Notes under the pieces: model-generated
The model's database searches: none
What the model was told of the DNA's origin: nothing
The model's input: the letters and a program-made list of their open reading frames with translations, nothing else
Assembly: GCA_008931825.1 (NCBI GenBank)
Contig: QXVZ01000948.1
Coordinates: 1-45,752, forward strand
Length of the DNA: 45,752 nucleotides
From: Phallusia fumigata
Taxonomy: Eukaryota > Chordata > Ascidiacea > Phlebobranchia > Ascidiidae
Direction: 5' to 3'
Shown: positions 10,226-22,200 of the stretch, piece after piece
Layout of the letters: each line of letters starts with the position of its first letter
How positions within the stretch are numbered: position 1 is the first letter of the stretch
Position numbers and translations under genes: made by a program

Positions 10226-13200
10226 CTAGAGTTTCAGATCCGGGTACAGTTTTCTGGCATTCTCCAAAACTATCGGTCTTGCTTTCGGGTGATAGTTGAG
10301 CACCTTTTGCAAGTTTTCCATTGTCATACTGAATACATCCACATAGGTACGAGCTCGTAGCGAGCAGGGACGTCGGACCTAGAAACATTGTTAAGTTAGA
10401 CAATTAGCTGTAGACCAGTGATTCTCAAAGTGTGGACCGCGAACCACCCTCGTAGTGGTCCGCGAAAAAATGACTTAACTAGGCACAGGTTTATAAAATC
10501 GCTTGTTTTGAGAGCAAGTCAGAACGAAATTATGTTTGGTGGTCCTCAGAGAACAATTCGAAGATGAAGTGGTCCTTGGGCTAAAAAAGTTTGAGAAACA
10601 CTGCTGTAGACGAATACTTGTACAAAAAATCTGAACAATTATGCACACCCACAGCACCGTACGAATACGACCACATTGGTTGTGGTTTACAGATTAGCGC
10701 AGAGCTTCCCAAACTAGGGGTCGCGAAACAAATTTTCTGGGTGGCGAGTATACCAATTTCTCATAAACAGTGGTAATCGACAACTTTTTGAGCATTTATG
10801 TTTGAAGTATTCCAACATTTTCAAATTGAAACTGCGCAAAACAAATTAATATTTGATTTTGGTTTCTAGTAGTTCTCTTACAATAAATGGTGTGCTTTGA
10901 ACTGTTTTTTTCCGTCAAACGTTACGGGTCGCAGAAAAAAATTTGTGATCAAAAGAGGTCGCAGACCAAAAAGTTTGGGAAGCACTGGATTAGCGCACGC
11001 ATAAGTTTGTCCTAATTAGGAAGTCAGTGCCAAAATCTGCTGTGATTTCCAAATACGCTATCGCTTGTTTCAAACTTTTCCAATACTTTTCACTAAATCT
11101 TTATTCAACCACATACGTTTACGAACGCCTAACGAAAGTCGTAACTTGAAATTTCCTAACGTGGTGGCCAGCTTGGTGTAAGGCTTTGCTGGGTTGACTT
11201 TAACAAATTTAAATGTAAACAAAAACTCGTTACAAAGAAAGGTTACCTTGGCAAGAACGCTTTCGCAAAGGAAATGTTCTCCCTCCATCACAAGCCGAAT
11301 CGGGATTTTCTTGCCGCCGACACGCTTCATCGCCTCCGCGACCCCGTGATTGATGACGTACATCTCATTTCGGATGTCGCCCTGCGTCGTAACAAATATT
11401 CAAGTTAAACATACCACAAACATCGGATGGTTTGCGATCCACACACATAACAACAAACTTTCAAGAAAGTCCTGAAATAGGATCGAAAAAACAGCTTACG
11501 TTGCATGCCTGCAAGATTTTCATTATTGATGTCATGGTTAAAGAAAATTCTGTTGTTATGTATGATCTAGCATAAGGTCCGCTAATCTGCTTTTGTTCTG
11601 TGGCCCTTATGGTGTTTTTAGTTGTGACCTTTTGTTTTAGTTATGTCCAAAATAGGAAAAAAAACACAAGTGACACTGCATGCCTGCATCATTTCCATTA
11701 TAATTTTCCAATATACCAACATGCGGCCTGCGATATTTTGTGTGCCTTCGTGGCGCCTTTAGTTGTGCATGCCTGGGTTCAAGTCTTAACATGGTAGGTC
11801 CGGCCGAGTGGAACAAAATTGCACTTGGAGGTTTAAACTACCAGAAACACCCTCAATAAAGCCACTAATCCACCAACTCAGTTACAGAGCAAGCCTTTAA
11901 AAGCGCTATAGTTAAACAGACTTTGACAACTTTAAACAGCACAAATCGCACAAATAGCCTGTACCTGCAAGCAGATATAGTCGCCAGGCATGTAAGCAAT
12001 TGGAACCATGGCCATACATAGGTGGCGAAGAAAGTTCTCTGGGCAGCCGTGGAACAATTCAATGCTGTCAATCATCTTTCGGCAGATCTGGGTATAGATG
12101 TCCGCCCTCAAGCTGTTAACAATGTAGAAAGTTATCGTCATACGCCTAAACTGTGTCAAAACAAAGCGTTGCCTACTAAGCACAACTGTTGTACTAAAAG
12201 ATTTCGAAAAGATTGAAAGCGAATCGTCAACAAAGTCGCTCCTTTTGTACCAGTTTTAACTTTAAGAGCGCAGCTGTTTTAAATTTTAGGCATCTTGGCG
12301 CCAAAAAGGTAAATAATGACGTCCCTTGGGTATGACGTCCAAGTCAAGACTATTTTAAATGACCGCGCATTGTTGAGTTGCGTTTATTTCGCTTGGTGAA
12401 AGAAAACATAGCGACACAATGAAACGTTATAAAACACAAAAATGTGAAGGGGCACAATTGGTGGATCAATGTTGTACGCGCTGCAGCTACACCGTTATGT
12501 GGCGGGGCTAACAAGAGAGTGAGTTTGGCGCAGTATGAGAAAACACGACTGGGCGGGTGACGTTGGTGGGACCTGTCGAGGGGGCCTTAGAAGCTAACCA
12601 CCCGTGCTAGGGAAAGAGGGTGGGGTTCGACAGGAAAATAAACTACTGCTACTTTACCATTGCTCGTCAAAACGTAATGACCACTGACAGTTAAAAAAAC
12701 AGCCTCGCGTAGAATCAAGCATAAATGTTAAGTTTACCTGAACGAGAGATCAGGAAACAGGTCCATGACGTTCACTCCCTGGTTCTTCATCCACATATAG
12801 TCATAATACTGGACTACGTGTTCAAAGAGTTCTTTGTTGAAACTCAAATCGGTCATGTAGCGCTTCACAGACTACAAATGCAAAAAGTAAATAGGAAATT
12901 TGGCAGCGGAAATGAGACCAAAAATCCAAGACCGATATAAAACTCGACTAGATTTTCGTCAATCTATAATGTTTTGCAAACCAGATTTCGCAACCCTATA
13001 AGTAGGCTATGGGATCGCCAAAATTACACGTAGTTTTTGACAATGGTATTTTTTATGTTTAAGACGGGCCTGGACGGTTTTGACAGTTTGCTAAATGATA
13101 TGTTTCACCATAGATTACAAAATGAAGATAATTTTGCCTTTAAAACAAACTAGCCTATGATCAAACACCGCTCGCAATTTACCCTGTGGACCAATACACC

Positions 13201-16200
13201 AAAATCTAGCTTACCGTAACGCTCTGTTCATACCAAACCCTCAAGCTTTCATCATTGGCTAGTGTAGCGGCAACCATACCAAGCACGTATCCAATAATCA
13301 TTTTTCCCAGCACCATAACGCAACAAGAAAAGATCATTTCGCCTTGCGTCTGCGGTGTGATGTCGCCGTAACCTGTTGACGTCATGGTAGCCACTGCCCA
13401 GTAAAGACTGTCCACCCAAGGCAGTAAGTTGTGGCCATGGACTCCTTTTCTGGCGTAATCTGTACGCAAATATTTTTTTATGAATGCGCGAAAATCATTC
13501 CTCGCGGGCTGTGCTTTGTACGTCGTTTGCCTCAGTTTTAAGAAACTTATGATGTCAATAGTAAGGCAAAACATACATATCGCAAACAAAACGATGAATG
13601 ACGTCCAATTGTAAAACTTTATAGTCTTGCAGTTTTATGTGACTGGTGTCTTCATGCTAAAGCCTTTGGTGTATTATTCTATCATTCGGCCATATATAGC
13701 GTTGACGCTAGAGCACAGGTTTAAACCCTGTTTACTCATCTTTACCCTTTAGGTGTGTTTGTAGGTTCGCATGTATCTTAAATTTTTGTCATATATTTAA
13801 CTGCCAAGCCGGCGAACTTGCCCTGTTGTACAACTTAGTTTTTACAGAATAGCAACTCGTTACCCTTCAAAAAGCCTATTTTAAATTGACAATATATTTT
13901 GAGATGAAACTGCAAGCGATTTTGAGTTTGGGGGCCACTGCCGTAAAGAAAACATGCATTACCGGCAAATCCATATTGGAGATAATTGCTGGATAGTTGT
14001 TCGCGTAGAAAGTGACGTACCTGTGACTGATGCGGTGGTCCACGAGAACTTTCCGCATTGGCTCATGGGACAGGAGATAACGAACCACACACTGCCCAAC
14101 GTGTTGATGGCAAACACCACGCACAAGATGAACTTGCAAACTCGGAATACCAGGGCGCTGAAAGCGAAATAATGCAATTGGGGACAGAAAACGTTATCAA
14201 GGGTTGCTAATACGAAAGCCTACCAAAGTACATGTTTGGACAGGACAGGCAAGAGACTGAGGACGTACGGAAGCAAAAAAAATACGGAATTAGCAATTTT
14301 AGGTTTGCGTTCAAAATGTGTACAGCGGAATACCGAAATCACTAAGCCAGCAGTAGTACCGGCGTCAATGCTAAAGTAGTCCGCGCCCGTACCGCAATAT
14401 ACGCATGCGCAGTTACATTGGCAAAATGTACCAAAGCGTCAGAATTGCAAGTTGGCAATTTTAGGTTTGGCATTTAACATGTATACACTACCCCGTTCAA
14501 CATGTACATATCACCCAATCGATTTTACACAAAGGTGTCGCAGCTTCGAAAAGTCATTCCTAAGTGGGGACACATCAACCAATAAAACTGGGCACTTGAA
14601 AAGCCTTAGATTAAACAGGTTTGAGTGTACGCTAGTATCCATAAAAAAGACTCAAATCAACTTACTCTCTTCTGATATCGGCCTCTCCCTCTTTGAAGAT
14701 GCTCAGCAGTCGGTACATCCTTAGTACGCGGTTTAAACGTAATACTGACATCACAGTGAGCTTTGTTGCAGCACTGCCACCAACAAAGTGAGCGATGATG
14801 TCAAACGGAGCGTTGGCGACGGCGTCGAGGGCAAAACGATCCAGTGATTTGCCGTAGTTGAGGAATATCTTGTTGCGGTCGTCCACGTTGGTGCTAAACT
14901 CGTCCAGGAAGCTCGTGTGGAACGACATGATCATGTCGAGAGCGAACCTGTTTAAACCAGTTTAAACCGCTTTGAATCTCAATCTTGTATCATGGAATCT
15001 AAACGGAAGGCACATAGTGTGCAGTAATATTACCAAATATTCCAGTTACTTTCCTAAACGTCAATGTTTTAACTAGGGTTGGCAAGCCTGTCAATTGACC
15101 AGTCAAATACGGTCAATTGACCGGTCAATTGACAGCACTTTTTTGAACTGGTCAAATATGTTTTTACCTTTTGAAAGCAAATACTGTTTTTGTTTGAAAA
15201 ACTTTTTTGTAAGGGGTAAAACACTTTTTGGTACCCTTCAAAAAAAAGTGTATGGTATTGTTTTGTAATACACCAATTAACTGTTTGTAAGGGCAACTAT
15301 TTATACAGGACTTGGGAAACTTCATAACGATGTGAAAGCTAAACGTTTTCCATTTCACAAACCAATATAGATATGACCTAAAACAAATATCGAATCTTTC
15401 GTATTCGAATCAATGTTTGATTCCATGAATAATTTTCATTGTACCATTTGACAAGCATTTGACCGGTCAAATACCCAACCCTAGTTTTAACGCTTATGGT
15501 CCGGACTAACAGGCCAGAATGGTAACTAATCACGGAACCAAACAAACGCCTGTGTAAAGCATTACCTCAAAACCGATGTTAAATGGACATCTCTACCACG
15601 CTAAGGGCATTGAAAAGATTTTAGCTCCTTGTATTGCTTGAAACATTCTCTCAAAGCTCACCATACATCCATGATATATCCGATTATGTAGATTTGTGAC
15701 GAGTGGTTGTAGAAGCAAGCTTGGTAGATGCACATGGAAGCGGAGGTGAAGACCATCAGGATCGTCAGAAGCTTCCAGTAAGCACAGAACGTCGATTCCC
15801 GATCGAGAATCTGTCAGAAATCCAACATTGGGATTCGGAGTTTGGTTTTATTAAATCCTGCCCAAAATGAATATCGTGCATGGATAGAGAAATAATATTT
15901 TAAAGTGCAGTAGTCTGAAACAGTTTATGTTTTAGTATCATGGGTTGGATCTAGCAAAAGACTTAACTTCACTCAAGTCACAAAACAAACAGTGGTTTCA
16001 AAGAAAATATTTTTGTGCATAGAGAATTAGTATAGCTTAATTTAAAACAAAAACTGCCAGAGGGCTCGCATGTACATTACAATGTATTCAACAGTATACA
16101 AGCTCTCTGGCAGTTACCTTTTAAACTAAGTTCTCTTTGCGCAATCGACTTATTTTGCCTCAAACATTTTTTTGGTTTTATATAAAACGCCAACGGCTGT

Positions 16201-19200
16201 TCAACTTCTAGGTCGTAAATCGTAGACTTTTAATGAAAGATTATTTGTCACAGTGATTAGCACTCAACTCGAGTCGTGTCATTAAAGACTCGACTTGAGT
16301 TAACAAACAACTAGACTCGGACCTGACTCGGACTCGCTAGATGGATGATTTGACTTAATGTGTGACTAGGGCATAGCCTGTTAACAACACCGTTCCATTT
16401 TTGCCACAGCCCTTGAAAATTCAATAAGCTCTTAAGAACAGGTCGGTGACCACAGAGATTCTAATTTTGTTCACCAACAAAGACTAGTTCTCTAGCGCGA
16501 CAATAAGAAACAACCGACCTTGGTGAACTTCTGTTGGTCTGTGCCGTCGCGTCTGAATCCATTCACGTCGTAAAGTGATCCTCGTGCAAGAGCCGCTTCA
16601 CTCGGTGGTTGGTCGAACGTCATCGACCGGGTCCCGTGCATTTTTCGGTCCTTTTTGAAAAAATTGGCCATTTTAGAAGGAAAAACAAAATGCTAGACAA
16701 AGGTCTTGTATACAGCGAATATATTGAAGTGCGCTAATGAAAACAACAGCAATTGTTAACAATGTATCTACTACATACAAGCTTTCGGGCAGTTTTGCTT
16801 TTATTTAAGCTAGTCTTCAGGTCCGTGTGTTCCTAAGTACGCTAGACGACGTTTAAATGACAATGTACAACCAAAATGTTTTCGTAAACCTTTTTTTTTA
16901 TGTTGGATCGTTTAGGATGACGCAGAAACACTACACGTTTACTTCGCTCACTAAGAGCGTGTAATCGTTCTCAAAAAGTTCTTCTAACACCAATTCACGA
17001 GGTAATCTGATGTTTTTTAAACACGTAGCGCTTCGACCACCTTTGATCATAACCACTTCGGGTCTATCATCTACCTGTGCTATGCGGGTCATGCGTTCTC
17101 GGAATCTCGGAAATTTGCCAAGAATATCGTCGAGGTCGGCTTTGCTGAGTACGTTCAAATCGCAGTTGGTCAGTGCCTTGATCGTTCGGCTTCTCGGGGT
17201 TGCAAACAACAAAGCCACCTGTCGAGAACAAGGTTGTCAGGACAACTGAAAGAAAAGTTTTAAGCGGTTATAGTGACGACTGCTAGGTGATCGGTTACCA
17301 CAACTTTTTGATAAATTACTCCCCCCCCCCACCTTACCTTACCTTACCTTACAAAATTAAACCCAGTTAAGCATCCTTGGTTTTAGATAAGGGCCACAGT
17401 AACTTCCACAAGGATTCGCCCATTTATACAGAAGCAAAAACTGCGACAATTATATAAACAATGATGCAAGTTGCTGCTAGGTAGTTTGCACCACAGAAAA
17501 GGACGTCTTTTCGAAGAATATTTGCGCATGCAAAGTAAAAAAACGGCTGTTACCTCCCCGAAGTGCTGGCCTGGCCCTAAAACTTTCGACACAGTTTCGT
17601 CGTCTTCTTCCAGTATGGCCACGTTGCCGCGTTGGATAAAAAACATCTCGTCGCCGATGTCGTCCCGTCTAAGATCAAGTGCATCGCAGATCAGTCGAGA
17701 AAAAATTACTAGAATGGCTAACCTACAGACTCTATGTCCTACTAAAACATCACACTTGTTTTTATGCGAGCTAGGTACTTAGCAAACTGTTGACGATGGC
17801 TATTACTCATCAAAAACGAAATCTGTAAGCTACGTTGCCTATCCACTTCACAGTCCCAAAGCGACTCGTTTCTATGCTACCGACAAACACTGATTTAATC
17901 ATGTGCACTTTAGATTATAATCTACCTGCATACGATACTCTGTTTTAGGTAGAGATGCGGCTGGATGTGGGTTGACATAAGCCTGAAGAATCCTTGCGTT
18001 TCCTTGTCGGTTTCGGCGCTGCCCTCGTCAAAGGCTTCGCGAATCATCGGGTCGTACATGCTCTGGCACACACTCGTGCGGATAGACGGTGGAAGGCCGA
18101 CTAACAGGTAGTCTGGTGTCACACCACGTGTACGGTCCCATAAGTAACAGTAGTAATCCAGTACCTGCGATTTAAACGCATGTATGCAGTTTGGCTGTTC
18201 CAGTTTTTTACTCACAAGAGCTAAAATGAATGTTTTATTAGTATTTTTTCGTGTTTATAATGGGCAATGTCTGAACGACGATCTAGGCAACGTTTTTGCA
18301 ATGTAAAATTATTACAAATAGAACCAAGTTCGTAAAAAGACAAAATCTGCCTCTGTAAATTTGATTGCCAAAAGATTTTTTAACGGTAGGGGGAAAGCTT
18401 GGCATTATAAGGTCATGTGGCTCAAGCTGTTGTTTCTACAGTGTGATTTGTCTTTCTGTCGACCAAATTCCAAATACCTGTCTTTGCGTGTCCTTCGCCA
18501 CATCATACACTTTGAAGAACTTCATGATATCCGATAAGCGCCCTTTGTAGTGTCCTCTTCTGATATCATCGGTCTGAATATTAGCCGAGATGTCTCCGAG
18601 AACGGACGAGTAGTAGATAGTCCCGCAAATCATTACCACCGTAGCCATAAACATCTCCGACTGTATACTGGCATGTATATCCCCGTATCCCACACACACA
18701 AGTGTGGCTGTGGCCCAGTAGAGACTGATGATGTATTGGTCGGCGACTGACTGCATGAGATCTAGGGAAGGGAACCCGCCGCCCACTACGATCTTCCCGA
18801 TCCAAGTTCTTTCATCGCAGTAGGTGTTTCCCCCGGTTGCGTTGAGCGCCACCATGCTTGACATGTTGCTGTGCATGGCGTCGTTCTGGGATATAAGGTG
18901 TCGGTGTTAAATGATCGAGTTGAGTTAACTTCGCTCGGTGAAGGAAATTATATGCGACACAATACCACTAAAGCAATCACGTCGCTGCGCAACGTAAAAA
19001 CGTAATAAAGCGCATAAAAGCGAACGGCACAAATGGTGGGTCAATGCAGAAGACGTTGCAGCTATGGGAAAAACGACTGGAGGGACGTTGGGGGCAGAAA
19101 TCGAGGAAAGTTTTAAAACTAGGGAAAGAGGGCGGGGTTCGACTATCAACGGCACTACATGTAAAAGGACCCAAATATAGCTGCTTGCGGAGAGGGGGCA

Positions 19201-22200
19201 TAAATATAAGTATACTTTGACCTTAGGGCCGTTTTTTAAGCTGTACGCACAAAGACATATGTCCACTATATATTGTATTCCACTGCTTCTCATCCTTTTT
19301 TGCTCATATTCATTTCGGGTTTAAACACAAAACACAGACTAGGTGACAAAGACCTGTAGAAACGTATTTAGTCATCTCTGTTATATTGGTTGAATATAAT
19401 ACGCAGCATGCATGTAGCTGCTTACGATAACAAACTATTATTCTCTTATCGTCAGGTGACGAATAATTCCACTTATGCAAGCCTGACATTCCCTATTAGT
19501 TGAGCAAAAACCTGATGATGCCTCGGTTGGCCATGAATTGAATTTGATTGAAAATGGACCTCACAGGTAAATGTATGCAAAAAACAGAAAATGGAATGTG
19601 TATGCAGAGACTTGATTAAATCTAAACGTTTTTTAGCGACTCGATGAGTTTGGACAGTTGCCACTTACGTTGACATTTTCCGGTGGACAGGCAGATATGA
19701 AGAGCAGGCATGCGAAGGTGTGGTGGATAACAAGGGCATACAGAGCACTGCTGATGTGTTTCAGCCAACGACGAGACGAACGAATGTCCGAAAACCAGAA
19801 GGCAAAATAACCGAATACCTGCGGTGAAGGTGAAAGTAAGTAACGATTTGTTCCATCAAACCAATCGAGGGTTAAGGATATCCGGTATGTAACATAGTGC
19901 GTTACGTGAAGTGTGGTTATCACTCCTACACTTTCCAAAATGCGTGAAGGTGCATGGATGGGTGTTCTAACTTCTACTTTAGTCAGCCAAATTGGCAGCT
20001 CACAAATTCTGTGTGGGTATTTTAGTTGTTAGTATGACCCAGGAGTCAAAAATCGTGTAACCAAACCCTACGTTATCTTCTTCCATATAGTTAGTTCTTT
20101 TTACATAAATGTATCCATTTTACCTTGTAAAACTGCAGAAGCCTTGTAATGCGCAGCAGCGCCACCAAGCGCCATTGCTGTTCGCTCAGCGGTGAACCCA
20201 AGGCGCCGTAAGCGATCAACTCAATGGGAAACCAAGATATCAGATCCACAGCAAAGCTTGTCTTCAGATAGTGATGTGCTGTTCGGACAGGGTGGGTTAC
20301 CATCACTTGGCGTTCGTTGTAGTAGGATACGTGAGCGCGTATGTATTGGTCGAGCAGACACAAAGCGTCCAGCACGTACTGAAGCGACATCAGACCAGGG
20401 TCGCTTGGAAGAAAAGCGAACTGTAAAAGAATGTGTAATAGTGAAAATTGTTGGATGTAACCTTAACATTTGTCAGGTACACTTGCAAAGTAAGGGTAAT
20501 TTCATGAACGTTTTAGTGGATAAGCCAGAGGTTCCCGACCTTCTGTGGTGCATTCCTCTCTTTGCTTACTTTTAACTTTCATCCCTCCCCTACTAAACAA
20601 TAAGTGATACAAAGTAATAATAAAAGATCTGGAACCACTGGTCCACCTAAAAAGAAACAATGAGAAAGTGGAAACTTTTTTGGGGAGCATATGGTTGGGG
20701 TTGGTCAAAAATCTTCGAGTATTCTGTTTAACCGAGCATCAAGTATTATGCCAACACTGGTGTAATTATGACGTCACACTTATATAACTAACGAAAGATT
20801 AGGTCCATGGTTTTCATTCTCATTCAATTTTCATGTATATGATCAAATAAAAGTTATTGTTACACTTCCATAACGTTGGTTTTATGTCTATATTATCATG
20901 TCCTAATACCGTTTACCATGTTTACACACTAAAACGCAGTTTCACTTATCACTTCACGCCCACTAGAAACTTCTTACCTCAATTGGGACGATAAACATGG
21001 TAATAAATATTAGCAGAGTCCTCAAGGTTTCGTACATCAGGAATTGTTTGCTCAGTGGGTCAAAGGTCAAAGGCAAGAGCAGCTTGGAGAAGATTTTTCC
21101 CAGCAGTGACGTGGCGACCTCCAGTTCAACGTTGCTGCCTGTGAGTTTGTGAACCAGGGGCGGTTCAAGGCACCTCTCAGCATACAGCACAGTTCCACCT
21201 TCGATTTCGGCAAGGTTGTAGCGGTCAGCCATTGTAACTCTGAAATAATGACTGATGTAAAATGCGTTGTATATTTTTTTAGCAGAACCCATAGAGCTGA
21301 CAATAAAATATCTGCTTAATATTAACTGTTGCAACGAAGTAAGCACTTCAAAACATTTCATTTTTTGCCATGACATATCATTTTTTTCCGGTAAACGACG
21401 TTGAAACAACAACCCGACAACAAGAGTTTAAGGGTAATGTAAAACAAATCGCCTTGTTACTAACGCTTTCATTACACAGCCGACACTTAACAGAATTCCA
21501 ACACAATCCACAAACGAATTATATCTAAAAATGCACGTTACCCAAAACTTTTCAGAGGCCAAGCCTATTAAGTCAGCAAACGCCCAGTCAAGTTACATTG
21601 CTTGTTGCATATAGCCACAGAAACCATTCTCACCCCATACGATTGCCAGCGTTCCTTTGTCTAATCGCATGCAAGACTCTTTCCTTGTACTGTGCATCCT
21701 CTTCCACTTTCACCATCTGGCTCTGCAGGATCGGGAACGACTGGAGGACTTCGTCGATATCACCGCGTTGTAGCACTAGCACCTCACAGGCCGATTCAGC
21801 CACCACAGTGCGTGGCGATCCACAACCAAACAAGATCTGTGTAAAGTTAAATTTAGTTTTTGTCGGCGATGTACAAAAGTTCCTATAAGAGAGAGAAAAA
21901 GACAAGCAGGTTGACCTTCTGCGAGTCAAACTAAGGTTTATAAGTTAGTTGTCACCATCAAACAAGTATGGAGAACGCTTGATTTATGTTTTGAGTCACA
22001 CCGAATAGTTTTGGCCTCACGTTCGGCAATGCCACAATGTGTAATCCTCACTTGAATTTATTTCGCTTGCTGAAAGAAACCATAGCGACACAATGGCGCC
22101 AAATCAATCACCAGGCCGGAAATAGCTGGGCAACGTTAAAACGTTATGAGGCGCAAAAAAAGGTAGAGGGTGGATCAATGTTGAATGCGCGGCAGCTATA

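Larger units (their letters stand above)
10226..16692 (-). other. CNGK repeat 4 (exons 27-35, about residues 1831-2359)
   Basis: Exon 27 (16519-16692) is a basic linker entering S1 (exon 28). S4 in exon 29 has the most regular arginines of the four (VLRLNRVLRMYRLL). The pore reads VATMTSTGYGD at about 2100-2110. CNBD4 (exons 33-35) ends the protein, which stops soon after the last helix (ARKLYPDLKL). Its cassette reads GEHFLCESVLAK then VRRPCSLRA: by ungapped alignment to HCN the Gly-Glu of FGE is Leu-Cys and the Thr after Arg-Arg is Pro. Strong cyclic-nucleotide binding seems unlikely. Confidence 0.9.
16952..21239 (-). other. CNGK repeat 3 (exons 20-26, about residues 1252-1830)
   Basis: S4 (exon 21) reads WRLVALLRITRLLQFYK with regular arginines. 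Between S5 and the pore is a long turret of about 60 residues with sequons NMS and NAT. The filter is TATLVCVGYGD (GYGD at about 1553), with Cys where repeats 1, 2 and 4 have Ser; this resembles HCN filters. The C-linker has YYCYLW. CNBD3 (exons 24-26) carries the canonical cassette HFGEVALLFATPRSRTIKA. In sea urchin CNGK the third binding site is reported to control gating, which fits its conservation here. Confidence 0.91.

Noticed and set aside
16260-16345. Cluster of ACTCGACTTGAGT-like words as a regulatory array
   Set aside because: Irregular spacing in an intron with no known site; reads as simple degenerate repeat.
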